Below, piece by piece: positions 7,318-15,190 of a stretch of DNA of 33,717 nt. The stretch comes from Clostridiales bacterium (GTDB taxonomy: Bacteria; Bacillota; Clostridia; Oscillospirales; Acutalibacteraceae), in NCBI GenBank assembly GCA_012523185.1, contig JAAYIY010000043.1, positions 1-33,717 on the forward strand. The letters are read 5' to 3'. The notes below the pieces were generated by a model. That model made no database searches and was not told where the DNA came from. It worked only from the letters and a program-made list of their open reading frames with translations. Position numbers and translations under genes: made by a program. The number at the start of each line of letters is the position of its first letter. The stretch's first letter is position 1.

Positions 7318-9051
7318 GTGAAAAAATCCATCCGTATCATCACAGCCGTAATTCTTGCGCTTTGTATGTGTGCGGCCTGCGCTTTCGCGCCGGTTTATGC
7401 CACAGCGGGCGTTCCTATATCGGCACAGTCAGACGACGCCAAAATGAAGTTCGGCAAGGGAGTCATAAAAGCTTTTGGATTTGCCGCCGATTCTCTTATA
7501 ACGGGAGTCGCAAAGCTGTTCCCGCGCATTGATTGGCCGACGGAGCAGGAATATAAAAGTGAAAACTTCATGCCAGGCAGTGAGATAATCCGGACCGAGG
7601 CGGCGGAAAACGCTCATTGGAGTGTCGGATTTGCGTCCGAGAGCATCATACCCGAGGACATCGGCGAAGTCGGCTATGTGCGCGCCGGTAATTTTCATAT
7701 CAAAGAGGAGCTTACATACAAGGTCATGGAAGGCGACGACCAGTGCATAAAGGCAGTCGCGCTTAGCGACGGCTCCGGCTCCGGCACTGTTATTTTCTGC
7801 TCACTTGACGCGTTCGGCATCTCAGGCACAAATGTCAGGAATATCCGCGCCGCCATACTTAAAGCCGCCGCGGACAGCGGGATAAGAGACATAATAAGCA
7901 TCAATGTGACAGTTACGCACACACATTCGGCGCTTGACACACACGGGCTCGGGGCAGGCATTTTAAACCTCCTCGGCGACAGCATAAAGGCCGGTTTTTA
8001 CAGGCTTGTGGGCAAGGAATACAAGGTGTCAAGCCTTAATGAAAACCTCATGAACAACCTGTTCGGCAAAGCCGCCAAAGCGGCGGTGAGGGCTTGCCAA
8101 TCAATGCAGACGGGTTCTCTTAGATTCAGCGCCTTTGACATTGCGGATATGCTTTATGACAAGCAGTTCCCGCTCGTTTATGATGAAAATGTAAACGTAA
8201 TAAAATTCACGCCCGACTCGGAAAGCGCCCGTGACATATGGCTTGTGAATATGGGCTGTCATCCCGTCAGGATGACAAGCTACGACTATGTCTGCTCTGA
8301 CTATCCCGAGGCGATATCACGCTTTGCCGACAGCATGGCAAACGCGGACGTCGCGTTTTATCAGGGCTCGCAGCTTGCCATAACAAAAGACGACAGTGCC
8401 CTTTCTTATGACACTGACGAATATGAGCGCCAGCCCGACAACGCGCGCAAGGCTTTCTTCCTGCTTAACGAATTCGGCAAAGAAATCGTCAGCAGGATAA
8501 TGCACAATGACCCTGTCGAGAGCTTTCTTATCGAGCCTTATCTCAACATAGCTCACAAGGAGATTAAAATCCCGGTCACGAGCAGCCTGATTCTCCTCAT
8601 CAGCAAGATCAATATGTTAAATAATGCTGTCATATCAAACACAGGCAAGCTGAACGATGTTAAGGTCGTCACGGAAATCGGATACTGCGAGCTTGGTGGA
8701 AGGCTTGCCATAGCTCTTGTTCCCGGTGAAATTGATCCGGCGATTATTTGGGGCGGCGTCTATGGCGCGGACAAGTCGTGGAACGGCACAGATTGGGAAT
8801 TTGAGCCGTTCAGCGAAATGGCGTGCGGCAGGAAGCTCATTGTTTACGGTCTGACAAACGACCAGATAGGCTATATTGTGCCCGACAACGACTTTGCGCA
8901 CCCGTTCGCAAGCTTGTTTGAGGACCTCATCGGCGGAAGCAGAAACAAGCATTATGAGGAGATGATTTCTCTCGGCAAAAACACGGCGTCGGCAGTAACA
9001 AAGTCCTTCAGCGACCTTACGGATGAGGTAAACAGTCAAAAGTTCGATTAA
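7318..9051 (+). CDS. Neutral/alkaline ceramidase-like exported hydrolase
   Basis: Begins with a signal peptide (KKSIRIITAVILALCMCAA), so it acts outside the membrane. The body matches the N-terminal domain of neutral/alkaline non-lysosomal ceramidase: GYVRAGNFHIKEELTYKV and KAVALSDGSG, then NVTVTHTHSALDTHG with zinc-binding histidines, and VNMGCHPVRM supplying a further metal histidine. The usual nucleophile loop (Gly-Asn/Asp-x-Ser-Pro-Asn) is not obvious; the corresponding region reads FYQGSQLAITKDD. Ceramide or N-acyl lipid hydrolysis is therefore inferred from the fold, not proven by catalytic residues. At 577 residues it lacks part of the C-terminal domain of the longer family members. 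The start is GTG at 7318 with AAAGGGACG upstream. It follows the preceding exported protein by 20 bases. Confidence 0.75.
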   Translation: MKKSIRIITAVILALCMCAACAFAPVYATAGVPISAQSDDAKMKFGKGVIKAFGFAADSLITGVAKLFPRIDWPTEQEYKSENFMPGSEIIRTEAAENAHWSVGFASESIIPEDIGEVGYVRAGNFHIKEELTYKVMEGDDQCIKAVALSDGSGSGTVIFCSLDAFGISGTNVRNIRAAILKAAADSGIRDIISINVTVTHTHSALDTHGLGAGILNLLGDSIKAGFYRLVGKEYKVSSLNENLMNNLFGKAAKAAVRACQSMQTGSLRFSAFDIADMLYDKQFPLVYDENVNVIKFTPDSESARDIWLVNMGCHPVRMTSYDYVCSDYPEAISRFADSMANADVAFYQGSQLAITKDDSALSYDTDEYERQPDNARKAFFLLNEFGKEIVSRIMHNDPVESFLIEPYLNIAHKEIKIPVTSSLILLISKINMLNNAVISNTGKLNDVKVVTEIGYCELGGRLAIALVPGEIDPAIIWGGVYGADKSWNGTDWEFEPFSEMACGRKLIVYGLTNDQIGYIVPDNDFAHPFASLFEDLIGGSRNKHYEEMISLGKNTASAVTKSFSDLTDEVNSQKFD

Positions 9052-9368
9052 AAGCGTGTCTCACGCATTAAATTTTAAGCACAGACAGACATGACACAGC
9101 AAACTATGCGGGTGCGCCGTTTTGCCTGATCTTGCCGTGCTTTGCGTCCGGTTTTTTGCCGCGCGCAAAGCACGGCGGGAGCATACACGGTCAGGCGGCA
9201 AGGCGTGCCCGCGGCTGTGCGGATTTATGTCGGCATCAGGCGGTGCAAAATAAAAGCAAGGTCGCGGTCGGAAAGACTGTGATTCATTCTTGATTCAAAG
9301 CGCGGCCGCAAGCATTTTCGGGCGCTGAAAGGTTTGCGCCGAGATGCAAAATCGGGGGATGTTAAAGG
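9052..9368. other. Intergenic region with a long imperfect palindrome
   Basis: No coding frame is supported in these 317 bases. The left half contains the inverted repeat at 9124-9196. The right half shows nothing more than a ribosome binding site for the next gene (GGGGGAT at about 9354-9360). No convincing promoter pair was found for the glycosyltransferase gene. Confidence 0.5.
9124..9196. repeat. Large interrupted palindrome
   Basis: GCCGTGCTTTGCG at 9134-9146 is the exact reverse complement of CGCAAAGCACGGC at 9164-9176, a 13-bp stem with a 17-base loop. A second pair, GCCTGA (9124-9129) with TCAGGC (9191-9196), extends the structure, and weaker matches continue outward to about 9115 and 9206. 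There is no T tract after it on either strand, so it is not a standard terminator, although it may stabilise the 3' end of the ceramidase-like transcript. Confidence 0.6.
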
Positions 9369-10529
9369 TTGAAATCTATTTTGTTTTTTATCGAATCCCT
9401 TGAGGGGGGAGGCGCGGAAGGTGCGCTCGCAAATTTAGTCGGAGCCATTGACAAAAGCAAGTTTGATATTAATGTTGTCTCCGTGACAGACAATGAATTT
9501 CATACCGACACAATTAAGGCGAACAGCAGCTACCGCAGCTTCACACGCAAAAGCCCGACAGGCTCAAGGGCAAAGGGACTTTTCAACAAAGCGGTGATAA
9601 AGCTCTCTCTCACGGCTCCTCCCGCTCTTGTCAGAAAAGCTTTGATAAAAGGCAAATACGACATAGAGGTTGCATTTTGCGAAGGCTATTCCACAAAAAT
9701 TATCGGCGCCTCCAAAGATAAAAAAAGCAGGAAGATAGCGTGGGTTCACACCGATTTAATTAACAACCCCTGGAGCGAGGCGATGCACGGAGGGGCACGG
9801 GCGGAAAAGGAATGCTACAAAAACTTTGACGCCGTCGTCTGCGTTTCACAGACTATAAAGGACTCATTTGTTAAAAAGTATGGCATGGAGGAAAAGACGC
9901 GCGTAATATACAATGTCCTTAACGACAAGGACATTTTCAAAAAGGCCGAGGAGCCGTTCGATTTTGAGCCGGAAAAAAGACCCTTGCTCGTCCTTGCGGG
10001 CGGCTTGAGAAAGGTTAAGGGCTTTGACCGCATGGTGAGGGTCTGCGCGCGCCTCAGGGATGAGGGATATGTTTTTTTCGCGATAATACTGGGAGGCGGG
10101 AGCGAGCGCGGAGATATCGAATCACTGATTGACGAACATGATTTGCGCCGCACAATTTCGCTTTTGGGCTTTCAGGACAACCCATGCAAGTTTATGTCAA
10201 AAGCCGATGTTTTTGTTTGCTCGTCGCGCGCCGAGGGTTACAGCACAGTCGTCACAGAGGCTGTTTTGCTCGGGATTCCGGTCGTCACGACGGAGTGTTC
10301 CGGCATGCGCGAGATATTCGGCGAAGCGGAGTGCGGCATAATATGCGAAAACAGCGAGGAAGGGCTTTATGGCGCGCTTAAAAAGGTTCTTAGCGAGCCG
10401 GGCTTGCTGAAAAGATTCGGCAAGGAGTCAAAAAAGCGCGCGGCGGACTTTAAATCTGAAGTTCAGATAAAGGCAGTCGAAAAGTTTTTTGAGGAGACAC
10501 AAGCAAATGCCGCCGAAGATAAGATATAA
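9369..10529 (+). CDS. Glycosyltransferase family 4 (GT-B fold)
   Basis: Retaining sugar transferase of the GT4 type, probably acting at the cytoplasmic face of the membrane on cell-surface glycans. Features seen: an N-terminal Rossmann start with FFIESLEGGGAEGALANL, the acceptor-domain end DAVVCVSQTIKDSF and VIYNVLNDKDIF, the donor-domain start LVLAGGLRKVKGFDRMV, and the EX7E motif in AEGYSTVVTEA, followed by GIPVVTTECSGMREI. Length 386 residues is typical. The start is TTG at 9369 with GGGGGAT upstream; no ATG fits better. It opens the cell-envelope block. The sugar and acceptor cannot be deduced. Confidence 0.9.
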   Translation: MKSILFFIESLEGGGAEGALANLVGAIDKSKFDINVVSVTDNEFHTDTIKANSSYRSFTRKSPTGSRAKGLFNKAVIKLSLTAPPALVRKALIKGKYDIEVAFCEGYSTKIIGASKDKKSRKIAWVHTDLINNPWSEAMHGGARAEKECYKNFDAVVCVSQTIKDSFVKKYGMEEKTRVIYNVLNDKDIFKKAEEPFDFEPEKRPLLVLAGGLRKVKGFDRMVRVCARLRDEGYVFFAIILGGGSERGDIESLIDEHDLRRTISLLGFQDNPCKFMSKADVFVCSSRAEGYSTVVTEAVLLGIPVVTTECSGMREIFGEAECGIICENSEEGLYGALKKVLSEPGLLKRFGKESKKRAADFKSEVQIKAVEKFFEETQANAAEDKI

Positions 10530-10715
10530 CGCGTCAAAATTCGCAGTCTGAAAGGCGGCGGCAAAGACGAACGGCGGCAAAGACACGGTTGGCTTGTCCG
10601 CCGATTGGCAAGATGTTTCACAAAAGATTTTTCCAAAAGGGATAAGATATTGCGAAATAAAGAGACCGCATCAAAATAAATGTCCGAAAAACGCAATTTT
10701 TTCGTTCTTTGAAAC

Positions 10716-10744
10716 TTGAACAGCCGCCGTGTGTGTGGTATAGT
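10716..10744 (+). promoter_or_regulatory. Sigma-A type promoter of the metallophosphoesterase gene
   Basis: TTGAAC at 10716-10721 and TATAGT at 10739-10744 are spaced by 17 bases, and the coding start with its GGAGG site follows 40 bases later. A short direct repeat CGGCGGCAAAGAC (10556-10568 and 10572-10584) lies further upstream and has no obvious role. Confidence 0.65.
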
Positions 10745-10784
10745 ATATTAAAAATAAAATGGAAACGTATGTCGGAGGATTGTA

Positions 10785-12401
10785 ATGTCTGTTGGTAAAA
10801 AGCCCTTGAGAGGTTCGGGTGTCAGCCCTGATCATATAATGATAAGTATTTATTCTGACGCAAGGACGACTATGGCGGTAACATGGCGCACCTGTATCGA
10901 CGTGAAAAGCGGTTATGTCGAATATCGTGAGGAGGGCGGCGAGGTCAAGGTCTGCGAGGCGGTTTTTGAAGTTTTTGAAAGCGATATTGACATAAGCAAC
11001 ATCTTTTGGGCGCACCTTCAAAATCTCAAGCCGGGGACAAAATATTATTACACCTGCGGAGACAAAGAGCATCGGAGCGGGGAATACTCATTTACGACAG
11101 AGCCTGAAAATCTCACGAAGTTTAAGTTTATTTGCGTGGCCGATCAACAAAAGGGCGAGCCGCATGACTGCCCCGACTACTCATACTTCAACAAGTTCGT
11201 GAAGCGCATATTGGCGGAAAACCCCGATACGCGATTCATCCTCACGGGCGGCGACAATACAGACTGCGGTCAGCACGAGGTGCAGTGGAACGGCGCTTTT
11301 TCCGGGCTTGTCGGCATTTCAGAGTCGATGCCTTTCATGATGTCTTTGGGCAACCACGACAACAGGGGCTTTCAAGACTATAAAAAGGGCATCGGCAGAT
11401 TTTATTCGGAGCCAGCCGAGTTTTTCGCAAAGCAGTTTAAAGGGTCTTACCCCTTTAACGGGCCGCGCGGCTGGGAGACGGAGAACTACGCCTTTAATTA
11501 TGGAAACGCGCGTTTTTATGTGATTGGCATAAATGAGCCTGAAATTGTAAATAAGTGGCTGATAGACGAGCTGGATTCTTGCGACAAGGCATGGAAGCTG
11601 GGAGTTTATCATTTCCCGATATGCTATTCCGGCGCCGACTGCCAAAATTACGACGCGTATCCCGTCATGCGTGAAGGTATGGAGAAGTTTGACATCATGT
11701 TTTCAGGTCACGAACACAACTTTTCAAGGAGCTTTCCGTTAAAGAACGAGGAGCTGTTTGACAGGCCGTCACAGGGCACAATCCACTATATGCTCGGCAA
11801 CTCACACCAAAACCCGCCCGGTTCGCGCACGCTTTCAAAGATTTGGCACACAGCGTTTTATCCGCAGGAGGAACAAAACGCGATGGTTGTGATTGTCGAG
11901 GTTGACGGCGATAAGCTGACCTTGACAGCGCTGCTCGACGACGGCAGGATTGTGGACAAGTGCGTCGTCGACAAGGCGAGCGACACGATTATGCCCCACT
12001 CCGTGGCGCCGATTTTCAACAGGACGAGGATGATGTTCAAGGGCATGGACCCCGGTTTATGTCAGGCGGACACGCCGTGTGAAAATGTCGGCGGCATATG
12101 GTTTGCGCCTTTGTCCGTGCTTGTCGGCTACATTGGCGGCACTGTAGAAAAGACAAAGGGGCGGCTTTTTCTTGAAATGTACGGACACAGCGCCGTGTTT
12201 GAAGAAGGCAGCGGCATCATGCGGACAGACCGCGGAGAAGTGAAGCTTGAAGCGCCTGTTTTCAGGGGCCGCAGAGGGCAGCTTTATATCCCTGTCAGCG
12301 CCGTCGAGGCTTTTGAAATGCGTTGGGCATATTCGCCGAGGAACAATTTCATATCATTTGAGCATGAAAGTCAGAAAAAACTCATAACAGAGCAGCCGTA
12401 A
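10785..12401 (+). CDS. Purple-acid-phosphatase-like metallophosphoesterase with C-terminal copper-amine-oxidase-N-like domain
   Basis: Three parts are visible. Residues about 10-100 form a fibronectin-like domain as in purple acid phosphatases (LQNLKPGTKYYYTCG, GEYSFTTEP). Residues about 105-400 are a calcineurin-like phosphoesterase: FICVADQQ, LTGGDNTD, LGNHDNRG, VYHFPICYSG and SGHEHNFSR provide the metal-binding Asp, Asn and His residues. The last 120 residues (GGIWFAPLSVLVGYIGG and LYIPVSAVEAFEM) resemble the copper amine oxidase N-terminal domain found in clostridial cell-surface proteins. Oddly there is no signal peptide: the start at 10785 has an excellent GGAGG site and the N-terminus (MSVGKKPLRGSGVSP) is polar. 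It may be cytoplasmic or exported unconventionally. Substrate unknown; phosphomonoester or phosphodiester hydrolysis is inferred. It has its own promoter. Confidence 0.88.
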   Translation: MSVGKKPLRGSGVSPDHIMISIYSDARTTMAVTWRTCIDVKSGYVEYREEGGEVKVCEAVFEVFESDIDISNIFWAHLQNLKPGTKYYYTCGDKEHRSGEYSFTTEPENLTKFKFICVADQQKGEPHDCPDYSYFNKFVKRILAENPDTRFILTGGDNTDCGQHEVQWNGAFSGLVGISESMPFMMSLGNHDNRGFQDYKKGIGRFYSEPAEFFAKQFKGSYPFNGPRGWETENYAFNYGNARFYVIGINEPEIVNKWLIDELDSCDKAWKLGVYHFPICYSGADCQNYDAYPVMREGMEKFDIMFSGHEHNFSRSFPLKNEELFDRPSQGTIHYMLGNSHQNPPGSRTLSKIWHTAFYPQEEQNAMVVIVEVDGDKLTLTALLDDGRIVDKCVVDKASDTIMPHSVAPIFNRTRMMFKGMDPGLCQADTPCENVGGIWFAPLSVLVGYIGGTVEKTKGRLFLEMYGHSAVFEEGSGIMRTDRGEVKLEAPVFRGRRGQLYIPVSAVEAFEMRWAYSPRNNFISFEHESQKKLITEQP

Positions 12402-12503
12402 AGGTTATAATATCAGAGCAAACAAAAAGCTGTGCGCGGCTTTCTTTGCGATAAAATATTCAAAAGTTTTTATGGACGCCACTTATGCAAGCGGGGAATA
12501 AAA

Positions 12504-13274
12504 TTGACAGATATACATTCACATATATTGTACGACATGGACGACGGTCCCGAAAGCTTCGGAGACTCTTTAAAGATGTGCGAGACTGCCGCCGAGTACG
12601 GCATTGACAAAATAATAACGACCTCCCATCTGACGTCGCCCGGCATGATTGACGCTTTTATAAAAAAGAGGGGCAGCCGCCTTGAGCGGCTTCGTGAGGA
12701 AGTGAGCGCCCGCCGCATCGGGCTTGAGCTTTTCCACGGCGCCGAGGTCTATGTTGACGACGACATTTTTTACGCGAAGGGGCTTGAAAAGGTTACTTTG
12801 AACGACAGCAGATACCTGCTTGTGGAGTTTGACTTCAAATCCCTTGGCGCAAACAGGCTGATAAGATATATTGAGGAAATATTTAAAATGGGTCTTGTGC
12901 CGATTGTAGCGCACCCGGAGCGTTACAGATACCTTCAAAGCGACTATGGTATTGTAAACTACCTTGTCGATATGGACGTTCTTTTCCAGATAAACGCCGG
13001 CAGTCTGGCGTCGCTTGGCGGCAGGGAGGAATTTGAGCTTGCTCATCAAATGGCGCTTAACAACGCGGCAAGCTTTATCGCTACAGATTCCCATTCTCAC
13101 CACGGGCGGTCAAACGACCTGCTGAGGATGGTGCGGTATTTTCCGCCGGATATAAGGCGCGAAAGTCTTGACTATATGCTTTACGATTCACCGCAGGCGG
13201 TTTTGGACGACAGGCCGGTGCCGAGGATTGTAAGGCGCAGGATAGTCAGGAAAAAAAGAAAGGGTTGGGCTTAA
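12504..13274 (+). CDS. CpsB/YwqE-type PHP-family protein-tyrosine phosphatase
   Basis: Manganese-dependent phosphatase of the PHP fold that removes phosphate from BY-kinases controlling polysaccharide synthesis. Metal-binding motifs appear in order: DIHSHILYDMDDG at the very start, TTSHL, FHGAEVYVDD, IVAHPERY and FIATDSHSHHG. The start is taken as TTG at 12504, because GGGG lies about 7 bases upstream and this gives a 256-residue protein beginning with the conserved DIHSH, the normal size. A longer frame from GTG at 12432 has no ribosome binding site. The gene ends 3 bases before the BY-kinase start at 13278, so the two are almost certainly co-translated: the phosphatase and its likely substrate. 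A TATAAT-like sequence at 12406-12411 lacks a good -35. Confidence 0.92.
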   Translation: MTDIHSHILYDMDDGPESFGDSLKMCETAAEYGIDKIITTSHLTSPGMIDAFIKKRGSRLERLREEVSARRIGLELFHGAEVYVDDDIFYAKGLEKVTLNDSRYLLVEFDFKSLGANRLIRYIEEIFKMGLVPIVAHPERYRYLQSDYGIVNYLVDMDVLFQINAGSLASLGGREEFELAHQMALNNAASFIATDSHSHHGRSNDLLRMVRYFPPDIRRESLDYMLYDSPQAVLDDRPVPRIVRRRIVRKKRKGWA

Positions 13275-13277
13275 AAT

Positions 13278-15149
13278 ATGAACTATACAACAGAAACCCA
13301 AGGCAGCGGAACTGAAAAAGGCGGTTCAATGATTGGAAACATAGACATTTTCAGGATTCTAAAGCTCATATTATATAAGCTTTGGGCGATTATACTTGTC
13401 GGCTTGATTGTCGGCGGCTGCTCTTTTCTTTACGCCAAGGCGACATATGTAAAGCGGTATAAAACAACCGCCACTCTTGTGTTCACCACAAAAACATATA
13501 TAACCACCACAGACGATGAGGGAAATGTTATCAGCGTCAAGGAGCAGATAAAGCACTACACGAAGGGCGACGTCGCGCGATATCAATTTCTGCTCAAGTG
13601 CGATGTGATGGTCGAGAGAATATCCGCCGCGCTCGGCGGCGAATACAGCACAAGCACAATAAAAAACTCGCTTTCTGTCGCCGAGGCGTCGGTGGCCGGA
13701 ATTTTCACCATAACAGTCTCAAGCACTAACAGCGATTTTTGCTCAAACGCAATTGTGGTGGTCATAAACGAATACCCCGCGTTCCTTCAAACATTCGACT
13801 CAAGTCTCGGTATTGACGTCCTTCAAAAGCCCGGCCCCCCATATGTGTCAAACTCCGATTCGGCAACGACAAAGGGACTTTACGGTCTTGTTATCGGCGC
13901 GCTGTTTGTCGCCGTCGCAGTTGTGGCGCTTGACCTGTTCAGCAACACTGTCAAAAACGCCGACGATATAAGAAACAAAACAAACGCCAAGCTGCTTGGA
14001 GTTGTTCCGCTTATCGAAATATCACAGGGCGGCTTAAGGAGAAAACGGCGGCCTAAAAACGGTGTTCTCATAACGGACGAAAGCTCGGTGACGTTTAATT
14101 TTGTTGAGAGCTTTAAGGCGATAAGAACAAAAATCGAAAGCCTGTCTGAAGACAGGGGATACAAGGTTTTTTCCGTCTCAAGCACATTTGAGGACGAGGG
14201 CAAGACGACAGTCTCCACAAATATCGCTTGCGCGCTTGCCCAAAAGGGCAAGTCGGTGCTGCTTATCGACTGCGACCTGCGCAAGCCTTCCATCATGAGC
14301 ACAATAGGTGTAAAGGACGATAAGCAAGTCGGACTGATACCCATTGTCAAGGGCAAGTCCACATACATTGATTCTATAAAATTCGTCAAATCAATGGGCA
14401 TATTTGTCCTGCCCACCGGCGGCGTCACAACAAAGTCGTCGGAGTTCCTTGCCGTTGACAAAGTGCGTGAAGTGTTCGAGCAGGCAAGAACGGAATTTGA
14501 CTATATCATAGTCGATACTCCGCCCACCAACATTGTATCGGACAGTCTTGTTGTTGCAAATCTTGTTGACGCGCTTATATTTATTGTAAAAAATGATTAC
14601 GCAAAAATAAACGACATCAACGACACGCTTGATGATATATACAGCGCGAATATTGACGTCGCGGGCATAGTGCTTACCATGGTAGAGGAGACGGGAGCAT
14701 CCAAATACTATAAGCGCAAAGGTTACAGATACAGGAAATACGGAAGATATACCAGGGGCAAATACAACTACGGCAATTACGGCTACGGCTACGGAAGCTA
14801 CAACAGTTACGGCGGTTACGGCTATGGAAGCGGTTACGGAGGCTATGGCGGTTATGGGGGAGGCTACGGAGGCTACGGAGGAGGCTATGGCGGCTACGGA
14901 GGCTACGGAGGCTACGGAGGCTACGGAGGCTACGGCGGCTACGGAGACTACGGCGGTTACGGCAAGGACAGCTACGGCAGCCATAACAAATACGGCGCGG
15001 GCTACGGGGGCTATGGCAGCAAAAAAAGGCATCAGGAGATTGAGCAGTCTGACGAGGAAATTATACGCCACATCGAAAATCAAGCGGGAAATGTAAGATT
15101 TGAGGACGACGGCGGCGGGCAGGAGACAGACAGCAGAAAAAGGGAATAA
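13278..15149 (+). CDS. Fused Wzz/CpsC adaptor and BY-kinase (CpsD-type) with extended Gly-Tyr-rich tail
   Basis: Bacterial tyrosine kinase and polysaccharide co-polymerase in one chain. The N-terminal part has two transmembrane helices (about residues 34-52 and 200-220) flanking an extracytoplasmic Wzz-type domain. The cytoplasmic kinase follows: FEDEGKTT with Walker A Lys309, VLLIDCDLRKPS (Walker A', Asp331 and Asp333), and DYIIVDTPP (Walker B, Asp413). Low-GC Gram-positives usually split this into separate CpsC and CpsD; the fused form is the layout known from Proteobacteria and some Clostridia. Residues about 477-583 form an exceptional tail with over 30 tyrosines, mostly GGY repeats, the presumed autophosphorylation cluster. 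An alternative start at 13329 (MIGNIDIFRI) has a better spaced AAAGGCGG site; the numbering here uses 13278. Directly downstream of the phosphatase gene. Confidence 0.93.
   Translation: MNYTTETQGSGTEKGGSMIGNIDIFRILKLILYKLWAIILVGLIVGGCSFLYAKATYVKRYKTTATLVFTTKTYITTTDDEGNVISVKEQIKHYTKGDVARYQFLLKCDVMVERISAALGGEYSTSTIKNSLSVAEASVAGIFTITVSSTNSDFCSNAIVVVINEYPAFLQTFDSSLGIDVLQKPGPPYVSNSDSATTKGLYGLVIGALFVAVAVVALDLFSNTVKNADDIRNKTNAKLLGVVPLIEISQGGLRRKRRPKNGVLITDESSVTFNFVESFKAIRTKIESLSEDRGYKVFSVSSTFEDEGKTTVSTNIACALAQKGKSVLLIDCDLRKPSIMSTIGVKDDKQVGLIPIVKGKSTYIDSIKFVKSMGIFVLPTGGVTTKSSEFLAVDKVREVFEQARTEFDYIIVDTPPTNIVSDSLVVANLVDALIFIVKNDYAKINDINDTLDDIYSANIDVAGIVLTMVEETGASKYYKRKGYRYRKYGRYTRGKYNYGNYGYGYGSYNSYGGYGYGSGYGGYGGYGGGYGGYGGGYGGYGGYGGYGGYGGYGGYGDYGGYGKDSYGSHNKYGAGYGGYGSKKRHQEIEQSDEEIIRHIENQAGNVRFEDDGGGQETDSRKRE
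14760..15021 (+). repeat. Coding tandem repeat specifying the Gly-Tyr tail (9-base units)
   Basis: A minisatellite inside the kinase gene. The core has four identical units of GGCTACGGA at 14892-14900, 14901-14909, 14910-14918 and 14919-14927, followed by GGCTACGGC at 14928-14936 and preceded by GGCTATGGC at 14883-14891. Flanking units use synonymous or one-base variants. The unit length is a multiple of three, so gain or loss of units changes tail length without breaking the frame. Confidence 0.9.
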
Positions 15150-15190
15150 TAAAATGACAGATGAAAACAACGTCTGATGAGGTTTTTATA

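Noticed and set aside
9134-9176. Stem-loop as the terminator of the ceramidase-like gene
   Set aside because: The stem is strong but no T-rich tract follows on the plus strand.
14760-15021. Tandem repeats considered as a CRISPR array
   Set aside because: The units are 9 bases long, contiguous, without spacers, and lie in frame within a kinase gene.
14391-15170. Minus-strand frame rich in Ala-Ser-Val repeats, and the plus-strand frame 14824-15096 rich in Ala-Thr-Glu
   Set aside because: Both are shadow translations of the 9-base GGY-coding minisatellite in the kinase gene, which keeps frames open on several strands.
15154-15177. Seven-codon frame (MTDENNV) between the kinase and NYN genes as a leader peptide
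   Set aside because: It is very short, shows no attenuator structure after it and no biased codon run; probably chance.
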